From: Scatophagus argus | Taxonomy: Eukaryota > Chordata > Actinopteri > Scatophagidae | Direction of reading: 5' to 3' | Assembly (NCBI RefSeq): GCF_020382885.2 | Contig: NC_058507.1 | Location: 2,249,715 to 2,313,714 of the forward strand | DNA length: 64,000 bases | Part shown: positions 35,724 to 48,700 of the stretch, one piece after another | Position numbering within the stretch: position 1 is the first letter of the stretch | Layout: every line of letters starts with the position of its first letter | Program-made: the position numbers and the translations under genes | Notes under the pieces: generated by a model | Told to the model about the DNA's origin: nothing | Databases searched by the model: none | What the model saw: the letters and a program-made list of their open reading frames with translations, nothing else

Positions 35724-36721
35724 AAGAAAAATTAAATAGGTTTACAATTCCCAAAGCTATATATTTGTAGACAACCCATTTGGGCACCATTTGCACATAT
35801 GAAAATCAAAATATACAGAAAAAATATCATATTTAAACTCATATAATTGTCAGGAACTACCTGAAACAGGTGTCACAGTGCAGAGGAAGCTGAAAAACTC
35901 TGAAAAACAGCCTGAGATAACAAATACGGACTCTTAATTCCATATGAACAATTTACAAAAACAGGAGAACTGAATTATTCAACAAATGCATAACTTGTGC
36001 AAAGAGAACCACACCAAGCGAGTTCCAGCAGCTGTGAACACGCACAAAGTCAACAGAAAGACGACACAGATTTCACAATAAAACACAAACTCTCATTTTG
36101 AAGGCTGAAGGCGGTTTGGACGACTCGCGCTCGTTCATCTCCCTGATCAACAGCACATGACTCAGTCATGGCATTGAGACACGCAGCGTTTCAGATTGTT
36201 CCAGTTTTTATTAGTTTTAATGACACTTTAATCTCAAACTGACGTCCAATATAAACAGTATAAATCCAGCGCAGAAGCGAGTTGCTGAGAGAAAAGCTCC
36301 TCACAGCATCGAAACCTGCCTTTTATTTGCTACATCTGGTGAGAGCTTCACACTCAGAGTTACACAATCTCTTTATTCCCGACAAACTTTGAATTTTCTC
36401 CAAATTAGCTGGTGTAACATTTTCTTCCCAGAAAACAATTTCCTCACGATGCCCGAAACCCTTAATATGCAACACGTCACATTTAATAAGTCTGACAAGT
36501 GATAACACATGAGGCATTTCTGCACTGGTGTGTTCGAGGAGACCTTCATGAATCTGTTGGACTAATTTCTGCTCTTAAAAGAACAGAAGAAGTTCACACG
36601 TGTGTAGGCCTGCAGTGTTGAATGTGTGAAAACAGTGGAAGTGTGTCATTTGATTTTAATTTAGACTTTGTTTAAATTGAAACCTTAACTTGTGTCAAAC
36701 TGATCGTTCCACTGTGTCGCA

Positions 36722-39700
36722 CTAGTTGTTGGGCCGCAGGAAGCTGAGGCAGGAGAAAGGCAGACTGGACAGACAGTCAGTGTTGACGGCGACCTGCATG
36801 TCGCCGAATAAAACTTGTCCCCTGTTGCCGCCGTTGCCGCTGCTCCGTTTCAACTCCGACAGTCTCTGCAGGATCAGCCGGTGTTTGCGGCCTCTCAGCA
36901 GACCTCGGAAATACAGGACAGCAATCAGGTGCTTCTTGCTACAGGTGGAGAAGAATAAAACAGAAAGTACGTTAAGTCATTTTATCCTTATTTTTGGCTG
37001 TCCGGGATTTACAGGTAACCAGACAAAAGTCCCCAACAACAGGAGGAGGTGTTAATCTGACACTAATTAGAAGAGGAGAAGAAGGAGCAACCGAAGGCCT
37101 CTCCAGAGACATTCAGAAATGCTTTGCCGATAAAGCTGTGAAATAAGATGAGCAGCCCACTCAGGTTGTGTTTCCTCCATCAGAGTCTCAGTCAAACTCT
37201 GAACAGTCTTCAACAGTGGAGAAGAACCAAAGTCTTCCTCCACCAACTTCCTGCTCTGAAGGAAACATCTGAACTCTTCATCGTGGACAGCGAGACCAAA
37301 CTCTGCAGAAGCACATTTCTCAAGTCAACAACTAAAGAAATGATCCCTGAAAGTATAGTCTTGGTTTGCTTTGGATGTTTGTCAGACTCTTCTGTGTGGA
37401 GACGAGAACTTTGACTCCTGGTGAGCTCCTGTGGATCAGAAGGTCTCTGCTCCTCCTGCTCCTCCTGCTCCTCCTCCTCCTCCTCCTGCATCATCATCAT
37501 CATAAATGCTTCAGTGTGTTCATCAACTTTTAAGTTGTAACATGGAAACAACATGACGCTGCGAAGAAGAAGAAGAAGACAACTTTTTGAACAATGACAT
37601 TTCCCCTGTCAGTGATGACGATGATGCTGGAGGAGGAGGAGCAGAGACCTTCTGATCCACAGGAGCTCACCAGGAGTCAAAGTTCTCGTCTCCACACAGA
37701 AGAGTCTGACAAACATCCAAAGCAAACCAAGACTATACTTTCAGGGATCATTTCTTTAGTTGTTGACTTGAGAAATGTGCTTCTGCAGAGTTTGGTCTCG
37801 CTGTCCACGATGAAGAGTTCAGATGTTTCCTTCAGAGCAGGAAGCTGGTGGAGGAAGACTTTGGTTCTTCTCCACTGTTGAAGACTGTTCAGAGTTTGAC
37901 TGAGACTCTGATGGAGGAAACACAATCTGAGTGGGCTGCTCATCTGGGATCAAGACAAAGTGTGTATTTAACTCAACTTTTTGTTTATGTCAGTTCTTCA
38001 GTATCTGTGGCAGCGAAATGCCAAATCAGAGTCCTTCAATGTTTAATTTCTCTGTGCTGTTGGTTTGTTTTGTCTCGTGTTTCACCTGTCGGTTACACGT
38101 GAGTTCAGAGTCGAGTTCTCCTCTCATTAACTCTGATTAATGCAGCACATTTTCTGTGTCAACAGTTCAGTTTACTGTTTTGTCACACATATCAGACCAA
38201 CAACATGGAAGCACAAAGGTTGTGTCCCTGGTGTTTTATCCAAAAGCTGAAGGCAGCCAAACGGTCGCTGCTCTGTTTTGGGTAAATGTATAACTTAAAG
38301 CTGCTTTCTTCCTCTTTTAGTTCACCTTTTTTCCACTGTTATTCCATCACCACTTCCTCATTCTCCAAGTCACATCATTTCAAATTCAGTGAAAAACACA
38401 AGGTCTTCGAGTAACTCTAATCTCCTGAACGCTGCCTCTTCCTCCCCGAGCTAAACAGAAGCACTTTCTGTTCTGTGGTTACTTCCACAATCACAAAGGG
38501 GAAGCTTTGACACTTTCTAAGCATTTCAAACAGAAATTAAAATCAGGACGTTGGTTAAATGTGTTCACTTGGGGCTTTCTTCTTCATTGTTTTTTTGTCC
38601 AATCTGGTTGATTTTAATTGAGTTTCGTCTTGACAAAACAGATTCTTTCGTGGTAACTTCCTTGTGTGGTCAGCTGACACGTCTGGTTGCATAAGAAATT
38701 GAACTGGACTTCAAAAGGGCAAAACTTTTCAGCCTTTAACAGCCATTTTGCAGATGAAGGCTTTACACACTCAATATGTGACGAGTTTATTGAGCTATCT
38801 GAGACTAAATAAAGTACTACATGAAGTACTACATTTTTCATCACGTTATTTGAATGTCAACGAGCCCAGAAACAATTCAGATTATTGAATGCAGTAATTA
38901 CCATCCACCTGTGAATGTGAGTGCTCATATCTTTGTTTATGGCTGAATTCAGAATAACAGCAGGTGTGCATCAATCAATCAATCAATCAAACTGCCTTGT
39001 AGAAACCCGTCAGATTGTTGAGCGCTGAGCCACGCCGCCTCGCGACACCGTCAAACATCATCTTTTGTTTCGTCTCTGTAGACAGACGCCAGAGCAACAG
39101 ATTCTGTACGAGTCAGAACTGCTCACCTGAAGTCGGGGTAGTGCTCCACGATTGGCTGCAGGTGGTCCTTAATGTTCGCCTTGTTCTGTGCCATGATGTC
39201 ACTCAGGTCGTCTCCGACTGGGTGGAGCCAATCGTGGGTCGACTTCTACAACACACAAAAACACAACATAATAACAACCTGAAACAAATTAGTATAAATT
39301 CTTGATCATTTTTATTCCACTGCGGGAATACAAGGCTTTACTGTCTTCATGTCATCAGAAAATTGTTTTCCGTCAAAACTCTGGAACAAAAGTTTTTTTT
39401 ATTTTGATTGATATTTAACTGATATTTAACAGTTGCAACAATTGCAACAGCCACCAGTTTTATTTTTAATAAGTAGACCAGTTTAGAAAACCAAATGGTT
39501 GGAAGTTTACTGCATTTCCCTGTGAACCTGAAGCCCAAACAAACAAAGCAAAGAGTTTATTACCATTTCCTCAAACAGATCCCTGAGCACACAACACTGC
39601 TCTCGGATCTTCATCGCCGCCTTCTCGTGTTTCCGATTCTTGCACGAGTAGTTATTCTTCATCAGCTGACCGATGTATTCCTTTACCACGTGGTAGTGCA

Positions 39701-39727
39701 GTCTGCTCGCAAACTCCTGTTGCCGGG

Positions 39728-39772
<45 letters not shown>

Positions 39773-42700
39773 GAGTGATGTCGTAGAATAACAGGATGGG
39801 TGCAAAAAATAAGGGGAAATGTAAGACTGCTTGTTTGCTTTGTCTGTCACACGACCAGCAGCTGCCAGATCATCTGAGCTAACACCTCCACTTCCACCTA
39901 TTCATTTGAGTCTGCTACCAGGATTTATTCGCCTCGCTTTAACGTTTTCTGCAGTCGCAGTATCCGCTCGAAAACAATGGTGCCCAAATTGATTCCCTGG
40001 AACTTCCAAGGGGGTCAATGAAAAAGTAAATAAGGATTTCCTGTCGAGACCTCCAAGACTTTGTAGCTAAAATAAATTTTTATCTGATATTCAGCATCTT
40101 TTGCCTCATTAAACCAACCAACCTCATCCAAAACACTCATCTGCCAAACCTCAATTGTTCTTGTTTAGGGTAGTTTGAAGTTACGTGTATGTGGAATTTG
40201 TGTCATCAAATGGTGCCAGTAATGCCAGTAAATGTGTGGCCCTGGCCGGGAACTGGCAGGTCATCCATCACCATTAAGAGGTCTTTCCTGTAAGTATGAT
40301 TTGAATGATGAATTCTACAAAATAGTTGGAAAGTGGTGGAATGCCCCCCCGACGGTTTATTCCAGGCCATCTCCTCCACCTCCTCCTCCTCCTCCTCCTC
40401 ACCTGGGCGTGTGGAGGTCTCATTCGGGAGCAGGGCAGGGAAAGCAGCTTAGTCTGATTCTGAAGCTGCTTAAAGTCCTCGTCGCTGGTGAGCCACTTCC
40501 TCGTCATCATCCTCCTCAGGTACGGCTGGAAAACAGCGACAGAGTGGAAAACCTTGAGGACTCGCCGTGAGATGCTCTTACAGTAAGTCTGAGGTTAAAT
40601 TAAGACAAGACCACTCTCAGCAGCCAACAGCAGAAAGACACAGTTAGAGACCAAAAGTCGAGCTGAAAGAGGGTGGAAACTGGATTAACATGGGTCAGGT
40701 GGGCACAAACACGACTCCAAATGAATGTTCAACTGTTTGACCGACTTCCACGCTGACTGCTCTCTCTCAAAGGAAACAGCTGCTTGTATCCTGTTTCCAG
40801 TCTCTGTTGGCTTTATTTGACCACAGTCTCTCTTTGACAGAAGAGTTTTTGCACCTAAACGTAGCCAAGTATTGACCAGTGATGTCGTCCTGCCGGTTGT
40901 GTGGTAATCAAGTACCAAATAACCTGACTGTGGTCCGCCTGTCTTACATCCAGCCAAGACAACACTTCCTGAATAGAAATTCAGGAAAGGGGCATTCGTA
41001 TTTCACTTCCTCTTTTGTAAGCCACAATACAAAATGTCTGCCGTCTGAATGGGGAAATAGATGAATGAAAACCTGAAGTGAACTTGTAAACTGTTCAGCC
41101 ACATTACCTTCACGCTCTCTTTGAACTGGTCCTCCAGGTCCTCCATGAGCCGGTCGATCAGCCCCCTCACCTCTCTTCTGAACCCTTCCACCTCATCCGG
41201 ACAGGCGGCCTGGTATTCCTCCATGGGCTGCCTGCAGGAGGAATAAGTTTAAGCTATTTTCACTTTGACTCAAGTACACATCACATTGACGAGTTTTATT
41301 TTGCAGTCAATTCATCGGGCAGCAGGATGAATTATCTCCTGCTGCTCCGGTTCATCCTATTTACTGGAGTTGCGCTGGAACTTTGTGGGATGGTAATGAT
41401 TGTTCCAGATATTAGTCAAACCCTCATGCGTTACCAGGGGAACAGAGTTACAGCTTTAAAAAAAAAACTTTTATTTTGTGGGACAGTGCATGAAACTATC
41501 ACATAAATACAGATGTATTCTTATACAACAGAAGCAACTTGAGTTCTCGGGAAGTTATTCTGCAGATTTTTTTGGATTCCTGTTTATTGGCACCTTAACC
41601 CTCAGCCCATCCATCCATTTTCTACATCTCATCTGTCAGGGTCGCAGGGGGCACTGGAGCCTATCACAACTGACTACAGGTGAGGTGGGGTTCATCCTGG
41701 ACCGGTCGCCGGTCAGTCGCAGGGCCGACACACAAAGACAGATAACCACACATGCACACACTCACACATCAGGTCAATGTAGAGCAGCCAGTTAACCTAA
41801 TGTGCAGGCACCGGGAGAGCGTGCAAACTCCACACCGAAGGGCCCAGACCGGGATTCAAACCTGGAAACCTCTTGCTATGAGGCGACTGTGCTAACCACT
41901 GCACCTGTTTCTATGAACACACATTACAACTAATGCAACATTTTCCACACACATTTCCTCTCTAAGTCTGTCTGTTTTTCATAAATGTGAGGGATGTTAG
42001 GACTTCAGACCCTGAGGAGGGACATGAGGTGAGCTGGTGTTTCAAACATGAATCAAACGCACACACTCTCCTGTGCTTCTAAAACCTCCATCCAGCAAAA
42101 TCAATAAATTAAATAAAAAGCAGACCTGCAAATCTACAGCTATAAACACACATCGTTCGTGACACATTTGGATGCCCTTGAACGCCTCACCACCAGCCGC
42201 ATCTGCTTTTGTTGTGACAGACAGAAGTAGCAGGGAGCTTTAGACGTTCTTGGGACTACTTTCCCCTTCCCCCGCCAACGCACAGCGCAGCACAGTTTCT
42301 CGATTGCACTGCTGATTCCTCTAAATCACGTGAGGTGGCACTCTCGCCAAGACGGTCGCGCTCACGTCTCTTAAAGTGGCACAACCTCATTTTTAACCAG
42401 TGTGTGTGGTGAGCTCCCACCTATCATAACGCTTCTTTAAAAAAAAAGAAAAGAAAAAAAGCACGTGGTCCGGCTGGTCTAAGGATGAGGATCTCATCTA
42501 AACTACATTGCCACACATTCTGGGAATTTCCCAGCAAAGTCTAAAATAGCTGTGAGATGAGTCACGCAAACAAAAGCTCTGCAGGCCTTTCTAATTCTCA
42601 CAACATCCCCATCAATGTGCTTTTATCGAGCCACAGAAACACAGTTTCAGATCATTAAATCCAAATATGACTGGATTGTTAGATTTCTTTGTGTTTGTTT

Positions 42701-45700
42701 GTTTTCTTTTAGGTTTTTGTCCAGATTTCTATAAAAGCAGAATCTGTTATGGGAAACTTTCAAAATAAAACCGCAAACACTTGAACGTGAAAGAAACTGT
42801 TTTCCTGGACTTTTTATCCACATCTCACCATCTTTGGAGGGTTTGAGTTCATTTGTTGTCACGGAGCTGAGACGAATGTCAGATGCTGGATGTGCATTGA
42901 TAATTATTACTAATCAGAAATAATGACGGTGAATGACTTGCTGAGCATTATGATTATCACTGGTGTTTTCCTACCACATTTATTCCTCCTGTCGCGTGTT
43001 TCGGTGAGCTAAAGATCATTTTCCACTAGATGAACTTGTATTCAGTGTACATAAAAATAAATATGTTTAAGTGTATTTAGAACAGTTTAACATTTTATTT
43101 TGAAGATAAAACACGTATTTCCTTTCATTCTAGTTAGCCTGTAGATTGCCCTTTTATTATGACCTGATTTAAATGAAACCAGTTCTTGGATTTCTGCCAC
43201 AAATCTTTAAAAACCAGCAGGACGTCGCTGGAGGCAGCTGGCAGGCTGAGCGTGTTTGTGGTTTGGGCAGAGAAAGCTGTCTATACTGATGCTTCAAGGC
43301 TAATTTCAGGAAGTCACCTGACTTACTGTAAGGCAGAGAAGCTGTTGATGTAGGTTATCTGATAGTCTGTCCAAAGAGGCTGTGGTCTGAGAGAGCTGCA
43401 GTGAGACCTGAACTCCGTCTCGAACCTGCAGAGGGAGGACAAGCAGAGAGATTTAGCCTGTCAGACGACAAAGAGGGCTTCAAACACACACTTTAAATAG
43501 ACCTCCTGTTCATATTACATTTAGAGTTCAAATCTGCGCAATGAAGTCAGCTTTAACACTACAGTCCTTCAGTACTGCAAGGAACTTTACAGAAAACAGG
43601 CCTTCAGAGGCCAACATTAATCACATAAATACACGGTATGTGTGGAAGTATATGGTGCAGCAAATATGTTGCCACATGTCTGCATACTTCTGTGCACTTC
43701 TGAAAAAATGCTTACAAAGATATTTCAGACAATAGTTTGCTTCCAGCTTTTATATTGGTGGTCTAAAGGTGAGAGAAGCGAGCTTCCGACCCAGAAGGTT
43801 TTCAGTTTGATTCCCCGGACCAGCAAGATTAATCAGAGGCTTCCTGTCAGTGAAACTTCCATGTGTAAAATACAGTAAAAAAAAAAAACAACAATCTGAT
43901 GTGTAAAGGAAGGTTAGGGTCAGAGCTGACCTTATGTTTCCTGCTTTAAGGGGAAAACCTGCATATTATGGCCAAAAGTATGTGGACATTCTTTTCTCTC
44001 AGGCTGTTTTTCAATCCAAGCCCCTTAGTTGCAATTAGGATAAATCTTTTAATGATATTTAAGATAATAATGTGTTTTTAGCTTTCCTGTTTCGACATGA
44101 GAGGACAAATTCACCTCCAGGAAAAATATTTTTCCCAGTTGGGTGCAGAAGAGCTGGACCGGCATGCACAGAGACTTCAACCACATCCAACTCAATGTCA
44201 GTGGAAACTTGTGGAAAGTCTAACAGAAGAGTGGAGGCTGTCACAGCAGCACATTAACATATTCAATAAACACATATCTGTGTAATAGTCACACTTTGTT
44301 CAGGTGTCTACATACTTATGGACCTGTAGTTTATGCACACGTCATCACTCTTCCAGCTTTATCCTGTTTTATGTTTTACTACCTTGTAGTTTCTGGTGTT
44401 TTATTGCCATTCCTTCCTGTTTTTCTTCCGTTTTCTAGCTGCATTTACTGTGGAAGAGATAAAACGTCTCCAGGGAAAACAATTAACATGAATCTAATCT
44501 AAGTTTTTGAGATAAAGATTGATACAGGAGAAAATAGACATGTGATCCTCAGAGACTTCCCTGAATGTGAAACTGTGTCTGCAGTGGGGCTGTGTGGCTC
44601 AGTTAAAAACAGTATTAGTCATAAAACAGGCAAAAAAAAATATTCTGACATTACCCAACAGGAAAACCATGCAACAGTGTGCCTTTGCGTGTATGCAGGG
44701 GCACTTGGTTCGTTTTTCTGTGGGTGGATAACCCCTCACATGTCCACCTTCCTCTTTTACTTCTTTAGGGATAAAATACTTCTTTTTTTCTTCTCTATCA
44801 GGTGGCATTTTGTCTTCTTCTACACAGGCTTGGTCTCCGAATGCCTTACTAATCAATGAATTAGCAGAAGTTTTGGTCACTTTTTTATTTTATCATATAT
44901 ATATTTTCTTATAGACAGCGGTGGGAGAAGTATTCAAATCTTTTACATTACCAAATACCAACTTGGCAATATAAAAACACCCCAGTACAAGCAAAAGTAC
45001 TTCCCTTGAGCCCTACTTAAGTTAAAGTACACCGTCAGCATGTGATTAAAGTGTGAACTTTACAAGTTTAACAGCTCACAGACATGACATAAAAACACAC
45101 TGTGTTTTTATTTTAAATGCTTGTTACCCATGGTGTAATGGGTAAAACTTGAAAAGTAATTATTAACTGAAGCTGTCAAATAAATGAAGTGGAGCATAAA
45201 GTACAATACTCTTAAATGTAGTGGAGTGGATGCACAAAGCTACAGAGAACAGAAGTACTCACAGTACCTCAGAATGGTACAGTACTTGAGTAAATATCCT
45301 TGGCTACTTCCCACCACTGCCTATAGGTGCTGAAAACCTGAATAAACAAGTTAGTTTGTAGCTAAAATAATAACTGGTGACTGACTTGACTGAGCTGTGA
45401 AAACTAAAACAACAAGCTAAAAGAGGCTAAAAAGCAGCACTGCAGAGTTTATGCTAATTATGCTAGCAGCTCTGTGAGGCTGCGCTCAGAAACAGGGACG
45501 CTTTGAGCCAAAAGCTAACGTTAGCGTGCTTACAATGCTAACATGCTGATGTAAAGCAGGCATAAACACCCCATTCAGTGTCTCAGTTTTTCCTCTTAGC
45601 ATGCTAACGTTTGCGAATTGGCATCAAGTCAATGCACGGCTGAGGCCGATGGGAATGTCAGTAGTTCTGAAGGTGTCTGAAATTCTCACCTGATGATGGC

Positions 45701-48700
45701 ATTAAATGAACCGTCATTAATCACACTGTGAGGACCATGAATGTCTGCTCTGTGTTCCACCCATTTCATAATTGCCAAGCTGTTTCAGTCTGGCCCAGGT
45801 GGTGGAACAGCAAACCAAAACTCCCATGCAACCAGCATAGCTTAAAATAAAACTAAAATATGTCCGACAATAAGCAGCACATTGCGTTTTTATCGGCTAT
45901 CTCACTCTTTAAGGCTTTGTGCTCAGTCACAAGATATTCACGGAAGATTCCTTTAGAGGAAAATGAGCAAACCGAATTCCTCATTTCATCCTGAGGCTTA
46001 TTTTGAGGATGTGTTTTTGTGTTTCCCTTGAAGGCACAATGAGGTGGAAGTCTTCCTCTCTCAGATGCATTGGATGACCTTGCCTATTAAATATTTATGT
46101 CAAATGCAAACAGTGATTCAGTAAGCACATGTACACACTCAGTGTTCGTGTCTCTGCGTTAACAAACCTCTTGGGGAACTGTTTCAACTCTTCAAGGCAG
46201 GAACACGTAACTTTCTGTTTCAGCTGAGCATCAATTTTTCCAGACATCAGGATAAATCCCTTCACTCTCTGTGGAATGAAAACACCAGCCCAGTATTAAT
46301 ATGAAGCTCTCTGCTGCCTCCACATGGTCACATCACTGCACTGACTACATCATCACTTCTCACTTTGTCTCGGTCTTTCATTTTAAACCTGCACGTTTTG
46401 AATACTGCACTTCCTTTTTTGTTGAACTGGTTTGTTTACAGGATGCACATGAATGTGCATCCACAAGTGATGCCATGAAAGGTCATGTAGAGTTCAGAGT
46501 TTAAGAGGTGTACCTGAATGCACCACAAGTCCTTCTCACATGCTAAAGCTCACACATGATATTTCACTACGACCACGTGATAGCATCATCAGTGTGGACT
46601 GCAGTGTCCTACCGTCCAGATGTCCATGACAATATTGGAGGTGGGGAAGTCCTCCACTGTGTCACTGTGTACTTTCTTTTCCATCCAAACTTCCTCATTT
46701 TCAATGTCAGTGATTCTGGTCAGTGAAAAGCTCAGGTCCTCCTGCAGGAACAAACACAGGCAGAATTCAGGTGAAGGTTTACACCAGAAATGTCTCCAGC
46801 ATCAGGATTTGTTCAGAAATAAGGCATGAGAAGTTTATTGCCTCTTTGCTCAGCGACTGTGAATAATAATAATAATAATTATCATAATAATAATACAAAT
46901 GTTTAGTATTGTGTTGATCATGTGAAGGAAATGAGCTGCAGCAGGAGTGTAAAAGTCTACCACAAAGTTATTGACGGGTTTGAAAAGTTTCCTTCACCAA
47001 GTAGAAGTAATCAAATCCAGCTTGAATTTAATCTGATGAAGATCTGAGGATGATGTGCACATTTTTTTATCTGCCCTAAAATAAACCTTTTATTTCCCAC
47101 CATGAAGGACTGAGAGTTGGGGGGCCTGATGACTTGAACTCCCCTGGAGAAACACTGACTCCTGCTGAAAGAATACCAGGTTGCTAAAATCTCCCAAATT
47201 CCCAGACTAAAGTCAGACCTTCACTCTGCAGCAGTATTTGTCCCTCAGCTTTTCCAGGAAGTCGTCCTCCAGCTGCAGATCGAGGCTCTCGTCCTTCATG
47301 TCTGCCTGCAGGAAGGCGCTGCCCATGATCTTATCACTGTGGGGGCGAAACAGAGAGAGGACATGTTGCTTCACGTCGGTCGGGGGAAAGACCAGGACGG
47401 GTTACAAGGCTCCACAGAGCATGATGTATGTATGATAGGATTTTGGAAACATATTTAAGTAACACTTGGGAGCAATAATAATAATAACAATCTAATAAAA
47501 ATCCAACCACTAACGTTGAAAATTCAGTGCTGACGATGGAGTGAACCTTCACAGGATATTTGAAAAGCTGTGTCTGTTACTCTTCATCAGGATGCTACTC
47601 ACATAATCTGTGAGAAATGTGGACACGACCTGATTAAAGATTTTCCATTTTGGCCTCGAGAGAGAGTTGTGCCTCTGTTTTTTTTCAGATCAGATCAGAT
47701 CAGCTTATTTTTGGCCTACCAAATGTTGTTTTGGTGTGGCCTGATTCAACAAATAATGTCAGCAGTGCCGCCTCGTCTCGTCCCCACTCACGCGAACACA
47801 TCTTTGCTGTATGTGGGCGGTTGAGATGTGTTTTTGGGCGAGCTTTGTGTTTGTCCTACATGTTTGAGGTTGTCCACAGTGATACCACCAGTCTGGGACA
47901 AGACGTCTCATGTCCGACTGAGAACTTTTACTGCAAGTTTTCCTCCACTCTTCTCCAGTTTCTTGATACACTATGTAGACAAAAGTATCCAGACAAACCT
48001 CTTTATGGGGTAGGCTCAGCCCCTGGGCTCAAAGGGAACTTGAAGGGCCACACATTGTGCACACAGGGTGGTGGGGGTCAGTAGGAGGCCCATAACTTTA
48101 CTTCATTCATATTTATTCAAGTATGAGTGGCTTTATTCATTATTTTTGCTTACTGTAAGCAAATCCCATAAAAATGCCTTCCCTACTTCGTGTCTCTCAG
48201 CTCCAGGTCCACGGGTTTCAATTGAGCGAATCTTTGAACACAAATAATTACTTCTATTGTTTTTAGAAAAGGCTCAGTAATTTCCAGACACTGTAGGTTT
48301 CAGTAAACATCACTCAAAAAAGAAGAAAAAGAGCATTTGCTGGGAACTATTTTCAAAGGCGGATCAATCCAAAAGTGGTGGCAGGATGTTATGTGTGTGG
48401 CACTGAGCCAAAACAAAGTGTGTGTATTCGTGGTGATGAAGTCAGAGAGTGCAGTTTTAGACAACATGGAGTTGTTGTATGAGGGGGAGAAGATGTATCA
48501 GTAGAAAACACAATCCTACCTCTTGTAGCGGTTGATGATCCAGTCCAGCAGAGCATGCATGTCCTTCAGGTCTGTCACCTGTTGCTCCAGCTTCTTCAGG
48601 TGCTGCCCCAGCACTCTGTGGTAACTGTTCACATATGTGCTGAAGACTTTAAAGCTGGGTGGGTACGACGACTGCAGCTCCCTCTTCACGTTCTCCAGGT

